This document shows, in pieces, positions 19,794 through 28,810 of a stretch of DNA of 33,168 bases; position 1 is the first letter of the stretch; the number at the start of each line of letters is the position of its first letter. A program made the position numbers and the translations under genes. The stretch lies in IMG/VR virus record IMGVR_UViG_3300032285_000759, positions 1 through 33,168 of that record; one strand, given 5' to 3'. Below the pieces are notes generated by a model. That model ran no database searches. It was not told the origin of the DNA and saw only the letters and a list, made by a program, of their open reading frames with translations. The stretch is from a virus.

Positions 19794-21893
19794 ATGTCAG
19801 ACTACCAAGACGATTATGATCCACGCATAGACATGGCCAAGAAGTTCTTGAAACTGGCCAATGATGCTGACACAAACAATCGTTCAGAAGCCCTTGAAGA
19901 CTTAAAGTTTGGTTCTGGTGACCAATGGCCAGTAGAAATCCAGAACAGCCGTAATCTTGAAGCCAGACCCTGTTTGACGATCAATAAGGTTGACGCTTAT
20001 GTGCGCCAGGTCACCAATCAGCAACGCCAGCAGCGCCCGCGGATCAAGGTCCACGGCATGAACAGTCAGTCAGACGCTAAAGTGGCCGAGATTCTGACCG
20101 GCATTTGTAGGCACATCGAGGTCAATTCAGACGCTGACCATGCTTATGACAATGCTTTCAATTACGCCGTGCGCTGCGGATTTGGTTATTGGAGGGTCAC
20201 GACAGACTACATCAGCGATAAAACGTTTGACCAGGACATCTTCATCGAGCAGATTCACAACCCTTTTACAGTTTATTTTGACCCCAATAGCACGTTGCCC
20301 GATGGATCAGACGCTGAACGCTGCCTAGTGACCACTGTAGTCAGTAAGAAGGAATTTGAGAAACTCTACCCCGATGCTGACACTGGTGTGGGCTTTACCC
20401 AGCGCGGAACTGGTGACAGTAATGCCGAATGGGTGATGAAAGAAGATATTAGGATTGCCGAGTTTTGGTATACAGAGCATATCAAAGACACGCTTTTACT
20501 GTTGTCAGACGGCACAAAGGTGTTTAAGTCCAAAGCGCCAAGCAAAGCTGACATGGAATTGCGTGGTTTGTTTATCGTTGACCAACGTTCAACCATGCGT
20601 AAATTGGTCAAGATGATCAAATGTACTGGCATTCAGGTGTTAGAAGAATACGATTGGCCAGGTAAGTTCATTCCGATTGTGCCAGTCTACGGCGAGGAAT
20701 TCGTTGTTGACAACAAGCGTAAAAAGTACGGCATGATTCGCCAGGTCAAAGACGCGCAGAGGATGTATAACTTCTGGAAAACGGCCATCACCGAATCTGT
20801 TGCGTTAGCACCAAAGGCCAAATGGCTGCTTGCAGAAGGCCAAGACGAGGGCCATGAGAACGAATGGGCGCAGGCCAATATCAAGTCAATGCCTGTCCTT
20901 AGATACAAGCAAAAGGACATTGAGGGCGTGCCAGCTCCTGTACCAAGTCGCATTCAGCCTGAGTCACCGCCCGCGGGCATCATGGCTGCAGCAGACGGCA
21001 TCAATCAGGATATGCAAGCCATCCTTGGTATTTTCGATCCAAGCCAACAACTGGCCGGAAATATGTCCGGAAAGGCACTAAATGGCCAGCAGCAACAGGT
21101 TGATCTAACAAATTTCCACTATTACGACAATTTAACTCGATCCATCAGGCACACCGCCAAGATCATTCTTGATCTAGTGCCCACGATTTACGACAACGCT
21201 CGGGTGATGCGGATTATTGGTGACGATGGCCAACCTGACCTGGTGGAGATCAACAAACGCGCACAAGACGAGCAGGGCGTACAAAAGATACTCAATGACG
21301 TGACTGTCGGCGAATATGACGTTGTAATGGATACAGGACCAGGCTACAACTCCAAGCGTCAAGAAGCGGTTGAGACCATGATTCCATTGTTGTCAAAAGA
21401 CCCACAATTGATGAATGTTGCGGGTGATTTGATCTTCAGGAACATGGACTTCCCAGGCGCTGACGTGATTGCGGATCGTCTGGCAGCATCCAACCCATTG
21501 GCACAGATTGACGATAAATCGCCCATTCCACCACAGGTTCAGATGCAACTCAAGCAGTCACAGGCCACGATCCAACAGCTGCAGCAGCAATTGCAAGCCA
21601 TGCAGTTACAACTCAAGAATCGCTCAGACGTTGAGCAATTGCGTCAGGATGCCGAGACCAAGCGCGTACTCATTAAAGAGACGAACAGGGCGCACGACAT
21701 TGAATTGCGTGACCAAGAACGCCACAGAGACATGGTATTGCGGACTGATACACAGGCACATGACACTGTTATCAAGACCCAAACACAACTGGAAATCGAG
21801 CGTATGAAAGCCGATTTGGCGGTTTATCTGAGCCAATTAGACCGATTGACAGAGCGTGAGGCCAAGGCCGAAGCCGTTGAGCGTGCTATTTGA
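19794..21893 (+). CDS. P22-type portal protein, 699 aa
   Basis: Dodecameric ring through which DNA is pumped. The P22-portal pattern is recognisable: FGSGDQWPVEIQNSR, RPCLTINKVDAYVRQVTNQQRQQRPRIKV, and YAVRCGFGYWRV in the first 150 residues, LEEYDWPGKFIPIVPVYGEE in the middle, and a C-terminal Gln-rich coiled-coil (about residues 580-660) as in the long barrel of P22. Length fits (P22 gp1 725 aa). ATG follows the large terminase stop; downstream there is a short leader with promoter and hairpins. Confidence 0.93.
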   Translation: MSDYQDDYDPRIDMAKKFLKLANDADTNNRSEALEDLKFGSGDQWPVEIQNSRNLEARPCLTINKVDAYVRQVTNQQRQQRPRIKVHGMNSQSDAKVAEILTGICRHIEVNSDADHAYDNAFNYAVRCGFGYWRVTTDYISDKTFDQDIFIEQIHNPFTVYFDPNSTLPDGSDAERCLVTTVVSKKEFEKLYPDADTGVGFTQRGTGDSNAEWVMKEDIRIAEFWYTEHIKDTLLLLSDGTKVFKSKAPSKADMELRGLFIVDQRSTMRKLVKMIKCTGIQVLEEYDWPGKFIPIVPVYGEEFVVDNKRKKYGMIRQVKDAQRMYNFWKTAITESVALAPKAKWLLAEGQDEGHENEWAQANIKSMPVLRYKQKDIEGVPAPVPSRIQPESPPAGIMAAADGINQDMQAILGIFDPSQQLAGNMSGKALNGQQQQVDLTNFHYYDNLTRSIRHTAKIILDLVPTIYDNARVMRIIGDDGQPDLVEINKRAQDEQGVQKILNDVTVGEYDVVMDTGPGYNSKRQEAVETMIPLLSKDPQLMNVAGDLIFRNMDFPGADVIADRLAASNPLAQIDDKSPIPPQVQMQLKQSQATIQQLQQQLQAMQLQLKNRSDVEQLRQDAETKRVLIKETNRAHDIELRDQERHRDMVLRTDTQAHDTVIKTQTQLEIERMKADLAVYLSQLDRLTEREAKAEAVERAI

Positions 21894-21917
21894 CAAAGTA
21901 ACTCTTTCGTGTATATT
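21890..21917 (+). promoter_or_regulatory. promoter candidate upstream of scaffold and coat genes
   Basis: TTGACA (21890-21895, perfect -35) and TATATT (21912-21917) with 16-base spacing. The -10 is inside an inverted repeat GTGTA...TACAC (21909-21922), an operator-like layout also seen at the 16415 promoter. It would supply extra transcript for scaffold and coat. Confidence 0.6.
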
Positions 21918-21928
21918 TACACAAAACC

Positions 21929-21965
21929 TTACCCATGAGGAACATGGGGATAATTCTTAGGGTAA
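21929..21965 (+). promoter_or_regulatory. leader with two alternative hairpins before the scaffold gene
   Basis: CCCATG (21932-21937) and CATGGG (21943-21948) form a 6-bp stem. TTACCC (21929-21934) is complementary to GGGTAA (21960-21965), which includes the AGGG Shine-Dalgarno-like sequence of the scaffold gene. The two pairings share bases 21932-21934 and cannot coexist, so this may tune translation; it is a structural reading only. Confidence 0.4.
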
Positions 21966-21969
21966 ACCT

Positions 21970-22857
21970 ATGTCTGAAAAAGAAGCGTCATCAGTATTGA
22001 CGAGTGAGAACTCAGCTGAGTTTTATGCTAACAAACTTGGTTTAGCTGACAGAAACGATGATGTGGCGGTTGAGGATTCTCCCGAGCCATCAGAAGTTGA
22101 AGATCAGAGTGAACCAGAGGCAGAACAAAGCAAACCTACAGAGGAAAAGAAGCAGAACCCTAAGTTAGAAAAAAGGTTTTCTGAACTGACAAAACAACGT
22201 GAGCAAGCCAAGGCAGAAGCGCAAGCAGAACGCCAACAGCGAGAAGCGTTGGAAACAAGGTTAAGGGCTTTAGAGCAACAGGCTGCGCCTGCCCAGGCGA
22301 AGAACATTGACGAAGAACCACAACCTGGCCAATTCCAAGATGCGTTTGAGTACGCAAAGGCATTGGCGCAGTATTCAACAGAAAAAGCCTTACAAGAGCG
22401 TGATCAGCAAGAGGCCAACAAAAAGGCTAATGAGGAAAGACAAAAGGTTATCCAATCTTGGTCTGCCAAATTAGACAAAGTGAAGGCCGAAATGCCCGAT
22501 TACGATGAAATTGTAAGCACGGCGAATGTGGTGGTTAGTGATGATATTCGAGACTCCATTTTGGAGAGTGATGTTGGACCAAGAATCCTGTATCACCTTG
22601 CTGATGACCTTGAATATGCTCAAAAACTAGCACAAATGCCTACGCGCAAGGCTTTGATTGAAATAGGAAAACTGGAAAAGCTATACGAGAAAAGTGAAGC
22701 CAAAACAGAAACTGTAGCGAAAAGTAAAGCACCAGCACCAATCCGGCCCTTGAAGGCGGGTAATGGCCAAGCGGATATCCCTATTAACAGTAGCGGAGAA
22801 TTCCACGGCACTTACCAGTCTTGGAAAGAAGCCAGGCGGGCTGGCAAAATCCGATAG
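21970..22857 (+). CDS. capsid scaffolding protein, 295 aa
   Basis: Position between portal and coat and composition identify it. It is very acidic at the N-terminus (VEDSPEPSEVEDQSEPEAEQ), has a long coiled-coil (about residues 60-115, KQREQAKAEAQAERQQREAL) and a helical region, and ends basic (TYQSWKEARRAGKIR) like the coat-binding C-terminus of P22 scaffold. P22 gp8 is 303 aa. No protease motif is visible, so it is probably released intact rather than cut. Confidence 0.85.
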   Translation: MSEKEASSVLTSENSAEFYANKLGLADRNDDVAVEDSPEPSEVEDQSEPEAEQSKPTEEKKQNPKLEKRFSELTKQREQAKAEAQAERQQREALETRLRALEQQAAPAQAKNIDEEPQPGQFQDAFEYAKALAQYSTEKALQERDQQEANKKANEERQKVIQSWSAKLDKVKAEMPDYDEIVSTANVVVSDDIRDSILESDVGPRILYHLADDLEYAQKLAQMPTRKALIEIGKLEKLYEKSEAKTETVAKSKAPAPIRPLKAGNGQADIPINSSGEFHGTYQSWKEARRAGKIR

Positions 22858-22880
22858 TTTTTTAATCCAAAGGAAATCAA

Positions 22881-24125
22881 ATGGCAAATAACCTGCTAAC
22901 GATATCCAAGATCACCAACGAAGCGTTGATGGTTTTGGAGAATGAACTCACGTTCACAAGCGAAGTCGATCGTAACTATGATGACCAATTTGCGGTTGTC
23001 GGCGCTAAGATCGGTAATACAGTAAACGTTCGTAGACCAGGCCGTTTCATCGGTACTACTGGACCAGCATTGAACGTTGAGGACTTTAACGAGTCTAGCG
23101 TACCAGTGACTTTGAGTACTCAATTCCACGTTGATACTCAATTCACCACGCAAGATTTGGCGCTAAGTCTTGATATGTTTAGTGACCGCGTGTTGAAACC
23201 TGCAGTGGCTGCTATTGCTAACAAGATTGATCGTGACGGCTTGGTGATGGCCAAGAACAACACGGCCAATATCGTTGGTACAGCTGGTACACCGCCCACA
23301 GGTTTGATCACATACTTGACTGCTGCTGCTTACTTGGACGCTGAAGGCGCACCAAGGGATGGCCGCCGTTCATGTATCGTTGAACCTTTCACAAGCGCCA
23401 CAATCGTTGATTCTTTGAAGGGTCTATTTGTGCCCCAAGAAGCTATTGGCGAGCAGTATCGCAAGGGTTTGATGGGTCGTGACTCTGCTGGTATGAATTG
23501 GAAGATGGATCAGAACGTTGTTTCACAAACATTCGGTTCTTATTCAACTGCCGTGTTGTCATGCAATACATCAACTGCAACTGGATTCCTAACCTCTGGT
23601 TGGGCATCATCTTCAACTATCGCCTTGTCTGCCACAACAGCCACAGCATCGTTGAACGTTGGTGACGTTATCCAAATTGCTAATGTGTACGCTGTCAACC
23701 CCCAGAATCGTCAGGCTTATGGTTCTAACAAGCTACGCAACTTTGTCGTGACTGCTGCCGCTACTGTGGCAACATCAGGTACAACTAGCGTGACTGTTAG
23801 CCCTGCCGTGATTACTGCTGGTCAGTTCCAAAATGTGTCTGTGACAAGCCCTGGCGCGTCCACAGTGACTCCGTTTAATAATACTGGTACTGTGTCACCA
23901 CAGAATATCATTATGCACCGCAATGCGTTTACATTGGCAGTGGCCGATCTTGAGTTGCCAGAGGGTGTCCACTTTGCTGGTCGTGCCTCCGACAAGGAAA
24001 TCGGTTTGTCAATGCGTGTGGTTCGCCAGTACACCATCAATAACGATAGTATTCCTACGCGTTTAGATGTGTTGTATGGCTGGGCACCGCTATATCCTGA
24101 ACTCGCTTGCCGTGTTGCAGCTTAA
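22881..24125 (+). CDS. P22-type major coat protein, 414 aa
   Basis: HK97-fold shell protein. The N-terminal 130 residues match the P22 coat pattern: ITNEALMVLENELTFTSEVDR, GAKIGNTVNVRRPGRF and STQFHVDTQFTTQDLALSLD. A Thr/Ser-rich beta region (about residues 215-330) is consistent with the inserted domain of P22 coat, and the C-terminus ends GWAPLYPELACRVAA. P22 gp5 is 430 aa. AAAGGAAATC precedes the ATG. Confidence 0.95.
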   Translation: MANNLLTISKITNEALMVLENELTFTSEVDRNYDDQFAVVGAKIGNTVNVRRPGRFIGTTGPALNVEDFNESSVPVTLSTQFHVDTQFTTQDLALSLDMFSDRVLKPAVAAIANKIDRDGLVMAKNNTANIVGTAGTPPTGLITYLTAAAYLDAEGAPRDGRRSCIVEPFTSATIVDSLKGLFVPQEAIGEQYRKGLMGRDSAGMNWKMDQNVVSQTFGSYSTAVLSCNTSTATGFLTSGWASSSTIALSATTATASLNVGDVIQIANVYAVNPQNRQAYGSNKLRNFVVTAAATVATSGTTSVTVSPAVITAGQFQNVSVTSPGASTVTPFNNTGTVSPQNIIMHRNAFTLAVADLELPEGVHFAGRASDKEIGLSMRVVRQYTINNDSIPTRLDVLYGWAPLYPELACRVAA

Positions 24126-24147
24126 TTAACATAAAGGAGAATTAATC

Positions 24148-24588
24148 ATGGCAAATCCAGGACCAGCAACCACAGTAAGCAATCACCCACAAAACTTGGC
24201 CACAAACCAAGCATTGCGTTTGATTGCATCAGCACAATCCGTCAATTTGGCCGTAGCTGGTGACACAGCAATGGTCGTTGTTGATGTGAGCAAATTTGTG
24301 CCTACCAGCGTACTAGTCACCAATGGCTTGAACTCTAGCGGTGCAACCACCACTATTGCAACGGCTACTGTTGGTGCTTACACCGGCCCAGGCGCAACAG
24401 GTTCAACCATATTGACTACCGCTGCTTTGACTAGCAACACCGGTGGTCCTTATGTGACCATTACTGCTGCAACAAATCCCAACACCGCTATTTCTAACCC
24501 AACTAACATTTATGTTAACGTTGGTACTACGATTGCAGCGACTTGTGACGTGTTTGTTTACGGCTATGACCTCACATTTTTACCTTAA
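24148..24588 (+). CDS. probable head decoration or minor structural protein, 146 aa
   Basis: Unknown; beta-rich and rich in Thr, Ala, Val and Asn, with no charged surface clusters. It sits directly after the coat gene with AAAGGAG upstream, where decoration proteins often lie, and is followed by a strong terminator. It is probably a virion protein; identification as decoration is inference. Confidence 0.6.
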   Translation: MANPGPATTVSNHPQNLATNQALRLIASAQSVNLAVAGDTAMVVVDVSKFVPTSVLVTNGLNSSGATTTIATATVGAYTGPGATGSTILTTAALTSNTGGPYVTITAATNPNTAISNPTNIYVNVGTTIAATCDVFVYGYDLTFLP

Positions 24589-24607
24589 TTTGTGAGTAAA
24601 TAACGAG

Positions 24608-24638
24608 AAAGCCACTCTCAAAAGGGGTGGCTTTTTTT
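24608..24638 (+). terminator. rho-independent terminator after the coat cluster
   Basis: AAAGCCACTCT pairs with GGGGTGGCTTT around a CAAAA loop (two G-T pairs in the upper stem), followed by T residues to 24638. It separates the head genes from the fibre genes; some read-through or a new promoter near 24640 must supply the latter. Confidence 0.85.
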
Positions 24639-24677
24639 CATTTTGTTATACAATAATCATGTTTTAAAGGAATTCTC

Positions 24678-25001
24678 ATGTCCAAAACTACCATTTCGCG
24701 TGGCAATGTGTTAGCAAACACCATTTGCCAATTGACACTACCTAGCACGACATTCTCCACAACAACTACTGAAGTCACCATTTCATGTCCTGGTGTCAAA
24801 GCCACAGATATGATTAACGTGTCTGTTGATGCGGCTATGGTTGTAGGTGTAGGTGTTGCTAATGCTTACACCAACACGGCTGACCAAATCACAATTCGTT
24901 TATTTAACCTAACAGGCACTTCAGTTACACAGACTGCAGCCGTTTTGTTGGTTAATGTAAGATCACCAGAAGATAGCCCCCTACCAGCTAACGTGGTGTA
25001 A
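24678..25001 (+). CDS. small structural protein, 107 aa
   Basis: Beta-rich, Thr/Val-rich, with no identified family. TTTAAAGGAATTCTC precedes the ATG (AAGGA site). It is the first gene after the terminator; upstream TATACAAT (24647-24654) could be a -10 but no good -35 is present. Virion role is inferred from composition and from position beside coat and fibres. Confidence 0.55.
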   Translation: MSKTTISRGNVLANTICQLTLPSTTFSTTTTEVTISCPGVKATDMINVSVDAAMVVGVGVANAYTNTADQITIRLFNLTGTSVTQTAAVLLVNVRSPEDSPLPANVV

Positions 25002-25003
25002 AC

Positions 25004-25351
25004 ATGGCCAGCTCAACAGTCCAACGCAATGCGGGTCAGACGTATTGTTTTAGCGTCACCAATAGTGCCCATTCAAGCACTTTGGTTGACGATCAGACAA
25101 ACGATCAGATCAACTACTGCTCATTCTTAAACACCGGCGCGTCACCCATTGCGGTGAAATTTGCGAACTATTCGCCCTGTCCCGCTGCCACGTTTCCGAG
25201 TGATGGAACACCTGGGGATTATGTTTTACCAGCTGGTATGACTTCTCCCATTATCCTGGCAACCCCAACCACGCCCTTTTACATGACTGCAATCAGTAAT
25301 AGCGGAACGGCTGGATTGCTTTATGTGACCGCGGTTGGTGATCAAAGCTGA
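25004..25351 (+). CDS. small structural protein, 115 aa
   Basis: Unknown; Ser/Thr/Ala-rich beta protein with two Cys pairs. It begins two bases after the previous stop. The YVLPAGMTSPIILATPTTPFYMTAI segment resembles small phage virion proteins. Probably a head or tail decoration component. Confidence 0.55.
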   Translation: MASSTVQRNAGQTYCFSVTNSAHSSTLVDDQTNDQINYCSFLNTGASPIAVKFANYSPCPAATFPSDGTPGDYVLPAGMTSPIILATPTTPFYMTAISNSGTAGLLYVTAVGDQS

Positions 25352-25353
25352 TC

Positions 25354-28008
25354 ATGGCTGGCCCTAACACAACCATTGACCAAAACCTATTGCCTGTACA
25401 GGCGTATTTTGCAGTTGATGGCACGTTTCAGACTTTTATCGGTCAGGGCCAACCTTTCACCGCCCCCATTAGCCCCATTCAATCAGGGCTGACAATCACC
25501 AATAGCACGATAGACTCAAGCACAATTGGGGCAATAAGTCCGTCTACTGGGGTTTTCACTAATATCACGACTACCACAGGCACGATCACCACATCGCCTG
25601 TCAGTTCAACAGATATTGCGAATAAATACTATGTTGATTCTGTTGCTCAAGGGCTTGGTCCAAAGGCAGCGTGTCAAGTAGGAACGACAACGAACATCAC
25701 GCTATCAGGGTTACAAACCATTGATGGCTACACAACTTTGTCTGGTGATCGAGTATTGGTGAAGAACCAGTCCACATCATCGCAGAATGGCATCTATATA
25801 GCGTCTACAACGGCTTGGACAAGAGCGGTTGATATGGATATATGGGCAGAAGTCCCAAGCTCCTACACAGTCCTTTTAAACGGCGGGCAAGCCGATACTG
25901 GCTGGGTTTGTACGGCTGCCCAAACAGGCACAATTGGCGTGACGGCCATGCCTTGGGTGCAGTTTTCGGGTAATTCAACTTATTACGCTGGTACAGGCTT
26001 AACACTAGCATCCAACACGTTCAGCATCACCAATACAGGGGTCACCGCGGCCACTTATGGGTCTGCCAGTCAAACAGTCACGTTTGTGATCAATGCTCAA
26101 GGCCAGATCACCAGCGCCACATCACAGAATATTGCAATTGCTGCTAGTCAAATCACGAGTGGCACAATCTCATCTAGCCTGGTAAGCGGGTCTTATACTG
26201 GAATTACAGGGGTTGGAACGCTGACCGCGGGCACTTGGAACGCGTCTACGATTACTGTGGCTTATGGCGGTACAGGGGCAACAAGCCTGACTGGATACGT
26301 CTACGGCAACGGCACAGGGGCTATGACGGCCTCCACAACAATTCCGACTACTGCGCTCAGTGGAACGATTACAAACGCTCAATTGGCCAATTCAACCATT
26401 TCTGGCGTGGCTTTGGGCGGTAATCTGTTTAGTTTGACAATTGGGTCAAATCTTAGCGGAACAAGTTACAACGGCTCTGCTGCGGTGACGATCACCAACA
26501 CCGCGCCAATGGTTTATCCCGCTGCGGGCATTGCTAGTTCGACTGGATCGGCCTGGAATACATCTTATTCCACAACTGGATCAGGCACAGTTTTGGCGTT
26601 GGCTACTGCTCCAACGCTAAATAACCCCACAATTAGCAATTATGAGTCTTATACGCCATCGGCTGCGCCAAGCTATACCGAAGGCCGTGTTTGGTACGAT
26701 TCCACACAAAAAACATTAACTTATTTCAATGATATCACCAGTAATGCGGTTCACATCGGCCAAGAAATTCAGCTAAAGGTTTACAACAATTCCGGATCAA
26801 CCATCAATGTTGGGCAACCTGTCTACATTACAAGTACATCTAGCGGGTTTGTTTATCCTACTGTTGCTCTAGCTATTGCTAATAGTCTAGCCACTGCCAA
26901 CGTCATTGGATTGGCCAACCAGGCTATTCCAACAGGCACTGCGGGCTATGTGACCACGATTGGGGTTGTTTCTGGTGTCAATACTGGTACATACACAGTT
27001 GGAGACACGCTTTATTTATCGCCTTATTCAGCAGGTTATTACCAGAACACGATACCGCCAACAGGATACGCCATCAAGATCGGCACAGTATCGTATGTGA
27101 ACTCTAGCGGTCAAATTTACGTTAATAAGAGTAATTTGTCCGTTCAGGCGGGCAATATTGTTGGCCAGGTGGCTTTGGCAAACGGCGGTACAAATGCCAA
27201 TCTAACGGCCGTTGCTGGTGGAATTGTTTATTCTGGTGCTAGTGCGTTGGCGATTAGCGCAGCAGGATCAAGTGGCCAAGTATTGACTTCAGGTGGTACA
27301 GGTGCGCCAACTTGGTCAACTCCCGCGGCTTACGCCACAGTCACTGATGACACCACAACCAACGGCACGCGGTATCCACTATTTGCCAACCAGACGGCTG
27401 GAAATATCACAACCGAGTACACCAGCTCCACAAAGTACCAATTTAACCCCAGTACAGGACTATTGACCGCCACAGGATTTAGCGGTTCTGGGGCTAGTTT
27501 GACCAGTTTAAGCGCGTCAAATGTCAGCTCAGGCACGCTAGGAATTGCCTACGGCGGTACAGGATTGGGCACAACGCCTACAAATGGCCAGTTGCTAATC
27601 GGTAATGGCACTAATTACACATTGGCCACAATCACGGCTGGCAGCAACATCACAGTTACCAATGCGTCTGGGTCGATCACAATTGCAAGCACGGCCACTG
27701 GCGGGTCAAGCACGATTTCTGACGATACAACAACCAACGCCACTCGATACCCTTTGTTTGCCAATCAGACAAGCGGAACGGCCACAACAATCTATACCAG
27801 TAGCACCAAATATCAATATAATCCAAGTACAGGTGAACTTGATTCTCCCGAAATGGTTGCTAGTAATGGTATTTTTACAAATTCAAACACAGTATCTAGC
27901 AGTTATTCAATTCCCGCAAACTCAAATGCGTTATCTTTAGCGCCTTTGAACCTGGCTGCTAGTGTTTCTGTGACGATTCCATCATCATCAACATGGAGAC
28001 TTATTTAA
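25354..28008 (+). CDS. large tail fibre/receptor-binding-type protein, 884 aa
   Basis: Beta-rich Ser/Thr/Gly/Asn protein. Residues about 60-215 include a modular segment (SSTDIANKYYVDSVAQGLGP; GDRVLVKNQSTSSQNGIYIA) typical of phage tail and fibre proteins. From about residue 300 it has repeated modules containing YGGTG or NGGTN followed by a Gly-rich strand and GNGT. The segment DDTTTNGTRYPLFANQT and DDTTTNATRYPLFANQT occurs twice (about 27345 and 27718), with the following TSSTKYQ(F/Y)NPSTG also repeated. It is between coat and gp4-like genes and shares modules with the next gene. It most likely makes a fibre, possibly host-binding; no enzymatic residues are apparent. Confidence 0.65.
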   Translation: MAGPNTTIDQNLLPVQAYFAVDGTFQTFIGQGQPFTAPISPIQSGLTITNSTIDSSTIGAISPSTGVFTNITTTTGTITTSPVSSTDIANKYYVDSVAQGLGPKAACQVGTTTNITLSGLQTIDGYTTLSGDRVLVKNQSTSSQNGIYIASTTAWTRAVDMDIWAEVPSSYTVLLNGGQADTGWVCTAAQTGTIGVTAMPWVQFSGNSTYYAGTGLTLASNTFSITNTGVTAATYGSASQTVTFVINAQGQITSATSQNIAIAASQITSGTISSSLVSGSYTGITGVGTLTAGTWNASTITVAYGGTGATSLTGYVYGNGTGAMTASTTIPTTALSGTITNAQLANSTISGVALGGNLFSLTIGSNLSGTSYNGSAAVTITNTAPMVYPAAGIASSTGSAWNTSYSTTGSGTVLALATAPTLNNPTISNYESYTPSAAPSYTEGRVWYDSTQKTLTYFNDITSNAVHIGQEIQLKVYNNSGSTINVGQPVYITSTSSGFVYPTVALAIANSLATANVIGLANQAIPTGTAGYVTTIGVVSGVNTGTYTVGDTLYLSPYSAGYYQNTIPPTGYAIKIGTVSYVNSSGQIYVNKSNLSVQAGNIVGQVALANGGTNANLTAVAGGIVYSGASALAISAAGSSGQVLTSGGTGAPTWSTPAAYATVTDDTTTNGTRYPLFANQTAGNITTEYTSSTKYQFNPSTGLLTATGFSGSGASLTSLSASNVSSGTLGIAYGGTGLGTTPTNGQLLIGNGTNYTLATITAGSNITVTNASGSITIASTATGGSSTISDDTTTNATRYPLFANQTSGTATTIYTSSTKYQYNPSTGELDSPEMVASNGIFTNSNTVSSSYSIPANSNALSLAPLNLAASVSVTIPSSSTWRLI

Positions 28009-28022
28009 ACAAATCGTTTAAA
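28004..28022 (+). repeat. small inverted repeat at the end of the fibre gene
   Basis: TTTAAAC and GTTTAAA form a perfect 7-bp AT-rich stem with a 5-base loop, over the stop codon. There is no T run, so termination is unlikely to be strong. It may mark a fibre-module junction or be a weak processing site. Confidence 0.3.
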
Positions 28023-28045
28023 ATGTCTAAAATTCTGGAGATTTT

Positions 28046-28810
28046 ATGTCCAATCTAGTATTCCAAGCCAATAGCGGCGGTTCGGTAACGTTAACTGGTT
28101 CAAATACCGCTGGTACATACACCATCACCATTCCAGCAGTCACCGGCAACTTTATAACGACTGGTGACACCGCAACAATCACAAGCTCAATGATCAACGG
28201 ACCATTGACAGTCGCGGTTGGCGGTACAGGTGCTGCGACATTTGCTGCCAATAACGTTTTACTAGGCAACGGAACTAGCGCATTTCAGGTGGTAGCACCA
28301 GGTTCAAGCGGTAACGTGCTAACAAGCAACGGCACGACTTGGACATCCACTGCTGCGGCATCACAGACTTACCCTGGTGCTGGTATCGCCAATTCAACAG
28401 GATCGGCTTGGGGTACTTCTTACACAACATCAGGATCGGGTACTGTTGTTGCACTTGCAACCAGTGCTACTTTGACAACTCCAACAGTTACTGGATATAC
28501 AGAAACAGCACCGGCTTTGACAAACTCAAGCACAGCGGTTACTTTGTCATTGGCATCAGGAACTGTTCTTAGTTACACGTTAACTGGTAACTGTACGTTC
28601 ACCATGCCCACGGCAACGTCAGGCACATCTTTTATTGTTAAGCTAATTCAAGACGGCACAGGATCACGCACAGCAACATTTACTGGGGTTAAATGGCCAG
28701 CGGGTACAGCTCCAACAATAACGGCTACAGCATCCACAGGATTGGATATTTTGAGTTTTGTATGTATCAATAGTGTTTGGTACGGCACATACGCACAGGC
28801 GTTTGCATAA
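28046..28810 (+). CDS. tail fibre module protein, 254 aa
   Basis: A shorter relative of the 884-aa protein, with the VGGTGAATFAANNVLLGNGT module, and a segment YPGAGIANSTGSAWGTSYTT which closely matches YPAAGIASSTGSAWNTSYST in the larger protein. The last 110 residues form a separate beta domain with GNCTFTMPTATSGTSFIVKL, a pattern seen at the C-terminal end of such fibres. TCTGGAG precedes the ATG. Its stop overlaps the next start (TAATG at 28808-28812). Confidence 0.65.
   Translation: MSNLVFQANSGGSVTLTGSNTAGTYTITIPAVTGNFITTGDTATITSSMINGPLTVAVGGTGAATFAANNVLLGNGTSAFQVVAPGSSGNVLTSNGTTWTSTAAASQTYPGAGIANSTGSAWGTSYTTSGSGTVVALATSATLTTPTVTGYTETAPALTNSSTAVTLSLASGTVLSYTLTGNCTFTMPTATSGTSFIVKLIQDGTGSRTATFTGVKWPAGTAPTITATASTGLDILSFVCINSVWYGTYAQAFA

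Noticed and set aside
21970-22857. Possible protease fused to the scaffold
   Set aside because: No catalytic motif is visible; the sequence is acidic and coiled-coil throughout.
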